Shown: one piece after another, positions 54,887-64,000 of the stretch | How the letters are laid out: every line of letters begins with the position of its first letter | Position numbering within the stretch: position 1 is the first letter of the stretch | Source of the DNA: Trichinella spiralis | Taxonomy: Eukaryota; Nematoda; Enoplea; Trichinellida; Trichinellidae | Direction: 5' to 3' | Assembly (NCBI GenBank): GCA_000181795.3 | Contig: CM012953.1 | Location: forward strand, 5,769,824 to 5,833,823 | DNA length: 64,000 nucleotides | Notes under the pieces: generated by a model | The model's database searches: none | The model's input: the letters and a program-made list of their open reading frames with translations, nothing else | Told to the model about the DNA's origin: nothing | Position numbers and translations under genes: made by a program

Positions 54887-56570
54887 ACGTTGTTGTTTTG
54901 CTAAGAATAAAAGAAAATAAATATATATATATATTAAATATTCCACTGGATACGACAGTATTTGTTGTTCTCGGTAGTTGGGGGTGGGTCGCGTTTTTGC
55001 GTGAAATCAATCACCTAAAAAAGCACGCAGAAAAAAGTAGTTGAAAAAACTTTACACTCTCACGAAGATCATATTTCTTGTTTAATTATAGCCTAGTATA
55101 AAAACAAAACGCCCAACAATCGACTAAAAGCCAGCCAACCAACCAACCAGGCAAGCAGGCAAGTCATTGAGGCAAGCGAATCAGTAAAGCAGTGGGCTAA
55201 GTTGGGCAGACGCGCGTTGGGCAAAAGGCAGTTGAAAAATTTTTTCCACAAGTCGAGGTATAGGATGAGGGCCGATTGGTGATCATCAATCCCCCTCCCC
55301 TCCCCGTCTAAAGTTTGTTGCAAACGTGCTGGTCCGGTCAAACGTTACAAGCTGTCGACCAATCAGTGAACGACAAATTGATCACGTGACGCAACTGTTC
55401 GCTAATCAGAAAGCGCCGCAGTGGATAGCATCGAAAATTTGCATTTTTAAGTAGAAGAAAAAGAAATTTACATTTTTCTGTTTTGTTTTGTTATTTTAAA
55501 TTTCACAACAGTCGGTTCGGGTGTAAAAATTGTACCTGTTGCCTGATGAAAATCAATTCTATTTCGGTTTGAATTTTTTCTGTTTCTACTCGAAGAATAA
55601 ATATCGCTAATGTGAATATAATGAATTGTAAATTTAAATTTAAAAACAATAAAAGAAAAAAGAAAAATAAACAATGATGATAAGTGGTACGATTATAAAT
55701 TATTAATATTGTTATTAATTATACATGCCAATCGGCTGTCAGTGTCGGTTGGCGCGCGTTTGGCACGGCCGAGTGGATTTTCGCCGCCGCTGTGGCAATA
55801 CATCAAAAGAGCGGCGTCCTTTTTTATCATCGAGGCCACGGCAGCAGCGGCATCAGTGGCGGCTGCGGCGTTTCCCTTTGAGCCAATGACGATGAATGAT
55901 GATCGGCTGACGTGTTGGTGACTGGAAAAAGTTCGAAACGAAAGCAAGCGTTCACCACTACTACTAGTAGTAGTAGTAGTAGTAGGTAAATTGGCCGTTG
56001 TGCATTTCGGTAATGGACACGTCTAGCCGCCCTTCGGGCCGTTATCTATTAATCTTTTCTGACATCACCAGCGGCAAATAAGTGGAAGAGAAATTAGGCA
56101 GTTGGAGCAGTGGCAAACAGCACACCACTCCACTTGGTGGTGGTGGTGGTGGTGGTGGATGTTGGTGGAAAATATTCCATTTTATTAATTAATAAACATT
56201 CAGCAGAAGAAGCAGAAAAGTTCTCTTTGTGAAATTCACGCTTTTCAAACTTATCTTCAATCTGATTGGTTAGTTTTGAAAATCGTTTTCATATTCAAAT
56301 TTATTTTCTATCAACAAAAGAAGACGGAAGAAAAAACAACAACAACAACTTTCTCTTTCACGCACGCAACTACTTTTTTGTTCATTCATTCAATGTATCA
56401 ATTGTTTTCAACGTTAATTGTGTTTTGTTGGTTGATAAAAAGAAAAAAAAATTTTTTTTTCATCTCAACAACGCTCTCCACATATATCGAACGTTTGCTT
56501 CTTCTTCTTCTTCTTCTTCAGGTTCAACATTGCCGCTGCTTGTTGTTGTTTGTTATGATTTGCAATTTTC
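54887..56570 (-). promoter_or_regulatory. Hox3 5' region
   Basis: Downstream limit is an acceptor at 54,901. The stretch 55,120-55,430 is GC-richer and carries CGACCAATCAG at 55356-55366, an E-box CACGTG at about 55,383 and a second CTAATCAG. A second GC-rich block at 55,735-55,920 has open frames on both strands with Ala-rich translation, possibly a 5' exon on minus. (TAG)n and (TGG)n microsatellites at about 55,962-55,985 and 56,133-56,158. No exon is proven. Confidence 0.4.
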
Positions 56571-56575
56571 TGTTG

Positions 56576-56658
56576 CTTTTGACTTGCCCTGTAGATTCGG
56601 GCTTTTGTAGATGGGCAAATTTCTTTTCAGAAGCTCGTTTCTACAGGCATGTCAGAAG
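56576..56658 (+). ncRNA. mir-993: mir-993 (mir-10 family) microRNA precursor
   Basis: An 83-nt hairpin. The base stem CTTTTGAC pairs with GTCAGAAG with one G-T wobble. The 5' arm from about 56,585 reads TGCCCTGTAGATTCGGGC followed by TTTTGT. The insect miR-993-5p I recall is TACCCTGTAGTTCCGGGC then TTTTGT. The 3' arm from 56630 reads GAAGCTCGTTTCTACAGGC then ATGT, against GAAGCTCGTCTCTACAGGT then ATCT in insects; the seed AAGCTCG is identical. Arms pair through TGTAGA/TCTACA and GCTTTTG/CAGAAGC. Both arms match the same known miRNA and the place is its known genomic home, between Hox3 and the next posterior Hox gene. It is on the strand opposite to Hox1 and Hox3. Confidence 0.88.
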
Positions 56659-59600
56659 CGCGTTTTCTTCTTCTTCCTTGTGACCTTGGACAAAAACAAC
56701 AAATGAATCGAATTCATCTTATGCATCATCATCATCATCACGTCACGGTAAAAATATGTATTTTTTTAAAATTATTATGTGAAATATTTTTCAAAATTTT
56801 TGTTTTTTTTCGAACGATGAATAATAGTTAATAATTGTTGCCGGCGGAAGAGGAACAATTGCACAATTGGTTCACAATAGTAATAGTAATAGTAATAAAA
56901 TGCTGTTCGCGAAATGGTTTGTTTAATCGTTTAATGCAACTGTTCCGATCAATAGAAAATGGTGAATTGAAACGCATTTCGTTCAAATGAGACAATAAAT
57001 TGTTCGTCTTTTGATCGGCCGCCATTTTAATGTCCACTTGCATTGGTCGACAAGAGCGTTTGGAGGCGTTGTTTAACAGCAACGAATTTACATTCTAGCA
57101 AACAACATTGCCGTATAAAAATAGAAAAATATATTTGACGACGAAAATTTAACGAATAATAAAATTATTACAACGAACGAACGCCCTGGTGAAAAGTTGT
57201 CGCTGCTGTTAAAAGTTTTGTGGAACATTTGCACATTTTTCACTCGAAGACTCTGTCACACGGTGTTCATCAGTGGCAGGCAGTATAATTTGGCAAAATT
57301 GACTTTTGTTATTTCGATTTCAATGCATCCATCACCGTTGAACAGTTTCATAAATTTCCCTACAGTGATTTATTGTTGACAGCTTGCGGATGACAACTGG
57401 CGGCATTTGCACAAAGTGGATGAACAATTTTTCAATTATCAAAAGCAAAAATCCATCCATAAATCGGCACACAAAATTGATTTGTTACTAAAAATAAAAT
57501 AAATTTCAAAGTACCTGTTTATGTATGCATAAATTAAAATTTTATGATTACGAAAAAAAAAATTAGAACAACAACAACAACAGAACGCGAGTTGGAAAAT
57601 TAATTTTCCTCCACTTTCAATCAATCAATCAAAAATAAGCAAACATTTGTTTTTTTAAATTGTTTATTAGAAAATGCCAACCAGAAGGCCATCATCAAAA
57701 GTGGATAACAGCTTCGGGCAGGTGCCGTGACGGTTCGACTTCGAGCGTCCTCAGTTGACAAATTGGCTCGTTATGCACTGATTGAAAGACCCCTACCCGC
57801 CACTGCTACTACTACTGTTTGTTGTTGTTGACGGAAGGCCCGCCATTTTGTTTTTTTTTCTTTCTCTCTACATTTTTCTTACACGCGTACTTTTTTTTTT
57901 CAATCATAGCATAAAATTGAACGTATGAAAAAATAATAATAATAATTCTGTATTACAGAATTGTATAAATGGGGGAGAAAAATTTTATATCAGTAAATTT
58001 CTTCTCGAAACCAAATTTTCATTACAAACAATGAAAAAAGCATATATTTATTGTTTGTCCGTCTTTGAACAACCAGACAGACGTGAAAATATTAACGGCC
58101 AGCTCAATGACAAATCGCTTTTTGAAAGTGATTCATCATTTTCCACTGCACCGACGGCAAAACGTCTTTGATATATATATACTTGGATTGATGAGAAAAT
58201 TATTTCACGATGAATTGTAATTTATTTTTTTCTTCTTTCAAAATTAATTACATCCACATATATTGCACAATCCAGTAGATTTTTTTTTAAATTTAAAACT
58301 TTAAACTGGAGAAAGTGAACTGCACCAAACCAATGCGTTTGAAAATTTTGAAATGACAAAAATTAATTGATGATGAATGTTTCTTCTTTTCATATTGCAA
58401 TCTTTAAAATTTACTGTACAAATGACACTGCATTAGAAAAAATACAAAGTTAATAAACTAATTTCAATTTTATTTAAAATGTTAATTTACTCTATAATTG
58501 CAGAACGTTTTGCTAATTTTTGTAAAAGGAATTTTAACGATTTTTTTCATTTCACTTTATGCATTGCTGAATATTAAACGTTTTTGAAGTTTGCAATGAA
58601 CTTTACAATATTGAGTAAATTTGTTTCAAATGCGGTTTCATCCTGCATGCACGTATTTTGTTTCTTTGTGAAAATTTCTACTGTTTTTGTTTTTTGCCGA
58701 ATCTGTATTTCCTATTGTTGAACATTTTAAATGGATTATTAATGTAAACGAGCTACTATTCAAATGAATAACTTTGGAACACTTTTTTTTTATCAGCATT
58801 ATAAAAAAATCAAATTTTTATTATAATCTTAAGAATTGCAAGGACACTCTCTACGAACAGAAACTCGATGAAACAGTCTCGAACGTAATTTTCACCCTTT
58901 GCATTGAACAATATACTTTTGCTTTTCTAAATATTATTCACTTAATGTATGAATAGTTTTTTTTTAATTTATTCATGCGTAAATTTTCACTGCTTTGTGA
59001 GAAGAATATTTTTAATATAACTAAATTACTGATGATGCATAATTTTTTACAAGAGAACGAAAATATTCATATTACGCTAGTGCAAAGAAAAAAGAAGCGG
59101 TGCAATAAACGAACGTTAAATTAATTTCAGCCGAATTGCCATTTCAAAAGCTGATGGCAACTGCCAGCTTGCATATGCGCAAGAAGATCAACGTTATCAG
59201 TAAAATCTTAATGCGCCCATTGCAAGCAACAGTTTTATCTCAAAGAGTTGGAAAAAAACTTTTAACGTCATTGATAAATATCTGCCTTCTTAACGTAAAG
59301 TTCATTTTCAATTTTGCTCTTGATGTTTGCGATCAAAAAGTGCATATCTGATTTTAAGATAGCTCAAAAATGAAAATGCTCCAATTTGAAACACTGAAAT
59401 TATGAAACAGTTATTATTGCTACTTGTGAAACGTTTTTCAAAAATTTATTATACCTTTGTAATGCTTAGCGATTAAGATACAATTTTATAAAATATTTCA
59501 CTGACTAAGATGATCATCGTAAATTAAAATTGCTTTTAAAATCACATACACTAATAGATGAGATAAATTCATCACTGGAGTAGTGTATTTAAATTTTTAC

Positions 59601-60244
59601 TTTTTGTGTGCCATTCATTTAATGCTAAATTTCTTCATTCTTTTTCATTATTTAGTTTGAAATGGGTAAATCAAAAAGGACATGTAACTTAAGATGATCA
59701 AAAGGGAGAAGCGCATTTAAAACAGTTTTGCATCAAATATAATTGTTATGAGCGTAATCGCTTGACCTAAATGGTAGCAGTAGACTACAGTAATTGTTTC
59801 TGCTGTTAACATGACTCCTTTATCATGATTAATAGACGTTCCAACAATGTCTATTCAATCACATTGAATGATGCAATTACCTCAAAGCAAAATGAACTGT
59901 TTCTCAAACACAATAATCAAAAAAAGCTACTGCAGCTTCATTTGTCATAAAACAACTATAATACACGCAAAATACGAACATTCCTCCCTGTATTAATTTA
60001 TCTTTTGCATTTTCTATTTTTATGTTACAGTATCTATTATTAATTCTCAAGCTTAACTAGTGTATATTTCGTGAGTAAAATTATGAACTTGACTTTTTAA
60101 ATTTCCTTAATTTTTTACATAACTGAACTCTACATCCAATTTAATTTAATTTTCAAAATATATATTTTTTTATTAATTTATATCATTAAAAACAGTTTTT
60201 AGAACTTATCGTATAATGCAGTTTTATTGATGATTAAAAGTAAC
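56659..60244. other. Intergenic, upstream (posterior) side of the Hox3 locus
   Basis: No gene recognised. Two GC-richer islands (56,880-57,090 and 57,660-57,850) each carry CCGCCATTTT on plus (57,019-57,028 and 57,840-57,849). The first has an open minus frame of 84 codons that could be an exon. The rest is AT-rich. At 59,131-59,200 an acceptor is followed by about 23 open codons to TAA, weak. Confidence 0.45.
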
Positions 60245-61000
60245 AGGATCGTTGGAAATTATTCGGCAGTGAACCTGGTGGCCTGTACTTGAACGCAAGT
60301 TACGGTGCTTACTGTACAATGAGGAAGTAATGGCTGAGTTGGCGAGGAAATGCGCGTGTTATTTGAGTGATTGTGCCAGTGTGTAACGCTCTGTTTCGTG
60401 TGTATTGTGTTATGGCTTATCATTGCACCTTTGATTCTGTTCCTAAGCCTTCATCTTCTGTAACAAGCCGCTCCTTCGAGCAGGCTCGTTCACTTCCTCC
60501 ACCGTATTATTGGCGCGGTTGTCGCTATTCTGCGACGGGCCGGTATTGACCGGCGGGTTTCCCTTTCTTTCTGATTCGCGCTTTCCTGATGGCATAGTAG
60601 CAATCAAACAACAGGCAGTAAGTATATTTTTTATTTGCAACCGCGAGCAAGAACCGACGACGATGTGTTACCACAAACTTCTCCGACAGCACGACGAAAA
60701 CTCCGCACACGTACGTCTGTACTATCGTACTCCACCTCCGATCTTCAAGTCCAAGTCTTCTTACGGTAGCTCCACTTTTCTTCCGCTTCGTTGTCTGGAG
60801 GAATAGAGTTGTTGGCTCGGTCCGCATCCGCTACACTTCGCTTTGTAAAGTCATTTTCCAGCGATTTGTCTTGCTTTCTCTAACGTTCGGAAACGAACGT
60901 AGCTCGGATTGCGGTTAGGTAATCATTGTTGATTTGACCGGCCGCCGAATAAAAATTACAGTCTACTAGCTTACAAGCGACAACGGTTTTGTCGCTAACA
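60245..61000 (+). repeat. 5' LTR of BEL/Pao copy (left border approximate)
   Basis: GC-rich sequence starting abruptly in AT-rich DNA. It ends with AATAAAAATTACAGTCTACT and then GTCGCTAACA at 61,000. Just after comes TTCTTGTCTTCCGAGCCGG, the primer-binding type sequence also seen at 17.17 kb. The right border is inferred from that position, the left border from composition only. No second LTR copy is in the window. Confidence 0.55.
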
Positions 61001-63880
61001 TTCTTGTCTTCCGAGCCGGAGAAGTAGGTTCTGCCGAAGTCGAACCTTCAGGAAGTAGGGCTAGTGGTGTCGAGAATGAGAGTTTCGCCAATGAAGAAAA
61101 GGGTCGAAATCCGCCGTTCGACTTTGAAAGTGAGGATGGAGGAATTGGAACTCCTCTGGAAAGAAAACGCTTTTTATTTGGAACTTCACTTATATCTGCA
61201 AGAGGCATTGACTCTCTATGGGCAATTGGACGCTCTCCAATTGGAATTTGAAGAAGAACTCGAAGCGGAAGACTCAGAGATCGAAAGGCAGATTTGGACA
61301 GGTCTAAGAAACCGTTTCCTGAGCTTGCGAGCGCAAGTGGAATCGTCCATGGCCGTCAAGGAACCGACGGATTCGGTTGGCCGTGAAGACAGAAAGGTTC
61401 GCCTGCCACGTTTCGAACATCCGAAGTTCGATGATGACGTGTGTTCTGGGATCAGTTTGAAGTTAGCGTCCACCAACAGGTGGATCTGTCTAACGCGACG
61501 AAGTTCACCTATCTTCGTGGTTGTCCGACCGGCGTAGCGTTGGATGCGTTACGAGGTCTGTCGGCAGCAAACCAGGGGTATGAGCTCGGGGTGCAGCGGC
61601 TCAAGGAGCGTTTTGATCGCCCTCAGGTGGCAGTTCGAGAGCACATCCTCAGATTTTTCCACAACTTGAGCAGGACTTCTGATCTCTCGGACATTTGTGA
61701 TGAATGTCATAAGAGGGTGTGCTCCTTGACGACTCTGGCAACGGCGGCCTTTCGGTGGCGGATGTTATGATCACAACCGCGCGCGAACGACTTCCGAACT
61801 TAGTTCGTATTCAGTGGGACAAGTTGACCATGGAGGATGGTAGCTTGGTAGCGGACCTAACCGTCTTCCTGCGGTTCCTTCAGGAGCAGTTTGAGCTCTC
61901 TGATACCGCGAGAAGAACGAAAGATCTGAGATTGGAAGAGAAGCGGTCGATATGTGCATTGGAGAAGCCGAGAAGTTATAGTAAGAGAAGAGGCTGTGAC
62001 CTTTTTCCATTCCGCGGTAGAAGTCGTCTGCGGTTTCTGTCAGAAGCAGCACACGCTTGCGGAGTGCGCGAGATTGAGACAGGCGAGTCGCCAGAAGCAG
62101 CGGGAGATAGCAACCCGCTATCGGCTTTTTCTGCTTCAAACCAGGGCACTTCTCCTCGGCCTGCAAGAGTAATCGTCGCAGGAAGAGTCCGTCTCCGAGG
62201 GACAACAATTCGGTTGTGCCTATCGATGCCGCGACTTCAGAGAGAGTGCAGGAGATCCCCATGGCTGAGTACAAGTCATTCGCCGTTTTGGTGATGCACG
62301 CCAACCTGACTTCAGAGAAGCTGCGAAAGATCAACCGTTTTCAGAGGATTAAGACAATGGCCTACAGTGCTGTGGGTCCTGGAATGACCGTGACGTACCT
62401 GTTGGACACAGGGGCAGAATACTCGTTCGTCAGGGAAGATGCTGCGTCAACACTGGGCGTGTTCAGAGAAATGCAGCTAGTGATGGTTGAAGGGTTCGGT
62501 GGTGCAACCCACGAGCATCCCAGTTCCCAGGTGGTGCAATTTTGGCTGTCTGACTTGACGGCAGCCAGAGTACAGAGCGCTATCCTCTGGAGGCGCTGAC
62601 CGTGCTGAGTCTCTGCTATCGAATTCCGGATTCGAAGATCCCGACGAGCGAGTGGGAGCACTTGCAATTCTTGGATCTGATCCTCGATGACGAATAGTCT
62701 GACGAAGTACACGTCGTGATTGGCATCGACTATTACTATCGATTCTTAGGAGACGCGATCCGAAGAGGAAGGCCAGGTGATCCGGTTGCCGTGGAAACTG
62801 TTCTGGGGTGGATTATCTGCGGTCCAGTGAATCCTCACCCAGCGCCCAAGACAGTTGCTGCATTCAGCGCTGTGGTGGAGCCGAAAGTCGAAGACTTGCT
62901 CCGAAGCTTCTGGGAGATTGAAGGGATGGGCGTCCCTTTCAGAAGCGAGTCACATGAAGTCGAATTGCAGTGGCGAGTTTGGAAGTTAGAGCTTAACGAG
63001 TTGCACTGCATCGCTATGTCCAGGGCGTATTTCCCGTTCTTACCGGCAGAAGCGAGCCGTTTAGAGCTCCATGGGTTTGGTGACGCCTCTGAAGCGGCGT
63101 ACGCTGCAGTGGTGTACTTGAGGGCGGTGAAAACCCCAGATGACGTCCAGGTGAGTATCGTGATACCGAAATCCAGAGTGGCGCCGCTGAAGAAGTTGAG
63201 CACTCCTCGGCTAGAGCTGATGGCTGCTCTTCCTTGTGCCTGACTGGTCTGTTACGTGAGAAAAGAGCTGGCATTGGACGTGGAAGCATGTCATTGTTGG
63301 AGTGACAACAAGGTGACGGTCTCACCGCCGCAGGATGTGGCCAATGTCATCAATCCGAGTAGGTATTCCAGTTCTGAGAGGTTGATCCGAGTGACCGCAT
63401 GGTGCCGACGTTTTCGGCATAGTACGACCCTGCCTGCAAGCTCAAGAAAAACAGGAACTGGGTTGACGTTGGACGAGTTGAAGGAAGCTGAGAGAATTTG
63501 GATCCGGCAAGAGCAGATCCACGCCTTCAGCTCGAGAGAGTTGCTGGATAAAGCGATGACGAAGATGTTGTGCGGTCTCAACCCTTTTCTGGATGAGTTC
63601 GGAGTCTTGAGAGTAGGTGGACGTCTTGGCAGAGCTCAGTTGGAAGAGGAAACCAAATTCCCAGCTCTGCTCCCTCGAAAAGGGATGATCGTGGATTTGC
63701 TAATCAGACGGGAGCACAATCGACAGTTACATGCCGGTGTGGCTCTTGGAAAACGCTGGGCCTCTTGGAACCCGCAGGCGGATGAGCGCCTCATTGACGA
63801 GCTGACCTACGACCAGCGGTTCGAGTTGAGATCGTGACTGCTGCAGTGAGCGGTGCCGTCGTCGCACGCGGTTATCCGGC
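61001..63880 (+). mobile_element. BEL/Pao retrotransposon body, frameshifted, RT deleted
   Basis: Gag starts at ATG 61076 (LRNRFLSLRAQVESSMAV, then in shifted frames FWDQFEVSVHQQVDLSNATK and LDALRGLSAANQGYELGVQ). A gag knuckle CGFCQKQHTLAEC is near 62,030. The aspartic protease reads LLDTGAEYSFVRED near 62,400, followed by the DUF1758-like IGIDYYYRFLGDA and TVLGWIICGPVNPH. At FWEIEGMGVPF the chain jumps directly to LQWRVWKLELNELHCIAMSR. So the reverse transcriptase core, with its catalytic Asp pair, is gone. RNase H (HGFGDASEAAYAAVVYLRAV, CWSDNKVT) is cut in turn and joins NPSRYSSSERLIRVTAWCRR. A last piece has the integrase H..H zinc-binding part (REHNRQLHAGVALGKRW) and stops at 63,835. At least five frame changes and a stop at 63,241. 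Confidence 0.85.
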
Positions 63881-64000
63881 GGATTGCCATATACCGATAT
63901 ATATTTTTTTCATTCTCAATCTAATTCTAAAGTTTATAAAATGTATTTCACACTAAATAGCTGAGGTTGAAATATGTTGTTGATGGATCTTCAGATTAAC
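63881..64000. other. AT-rich flank
   Basis: Composition returns to host-like AT-rich DNA. No LTR seen. Confidence 0.5.

Noticed and set aside
58774-59351. Short plus-strand frames as genes.
   Set aside because: AT-rich chance frames without splice context or recognisable motifs.

Overview
The window reads as metazoan nuclear DNA from an ecdysozoan, most likely a nematode of the Trichinella/Dorylaimia type. It is AT-rich, genes have many short GT..AG introns, and mobile DNA is BEL/Pao, piggyBac and hAT. The Hox1 homeodomain has His-Thr where most animals have His-Phe, as recalled for nematode ceh-13. Hox1 is followed directly by Hox3 with no Hox2. A tardigrade, which also lacks Hox2, is the main alternative. 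The assignment is inference from remembered families; no search was run.

Left part (0.2-28 kb): housekeeping genes with mobile DNA between them. In order: the last exon of NHP2 (H/ACA snoRNP), a six-exon orphan gene for a small secreted protein (minus), an intronless symplekin gene (minus), a decayed BEL/Pao copy, a 16-exon myotubularin gene (plus), a transposon nest, and a seven-exon class III PI 3-kinase gene (vps34, plus). Myotubularin removes the 3-phosphate that Vps34 adds, so two opposing enzymes of PI3P metabolism lie about 8 kb apart. The nest (about 17.1-23.7 kb) is a BEL/Pao LTR and gag start broken at a TTAA by piggyBac DNA, which also carries a dead hAT element. It ends with an intact piggyBac transposase gene and a short BEL/Pao pol fragment.

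Right part (31.7-57 kb): a homeobox locus. A caudal/Cdx (pal-1) gene on plus is followed by Hox1 (labial/ceh-13) and Hox3, both on minus. Hox3 is 5' of Hox1, the usual Hox order. Each is split by one intron between hexapeptide and homeodomain. About 1.7 kb upstream of the Hox3 start codon, on plus, is an 83-nt hairpin whose two arms match mir-993 (mir-10 family), a microRNA that arthropods keep in the same Hox interval. The rest of this part is gene-poor, AT-rich DNA with a few short GC-rich islands that may be regulatory.

Right end (60.2-63.9 kb): a frameshifted BEL/Pao retrotransposon with a 5' LTR, gag, protease, RNase H and integrase zinc-binding parts. The reverse transcriptase core is missing and no 3' LTR is seen.

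Exon ends were placed by hand from splice consensus and reading phase. The main gene models keep phase across all their exons.
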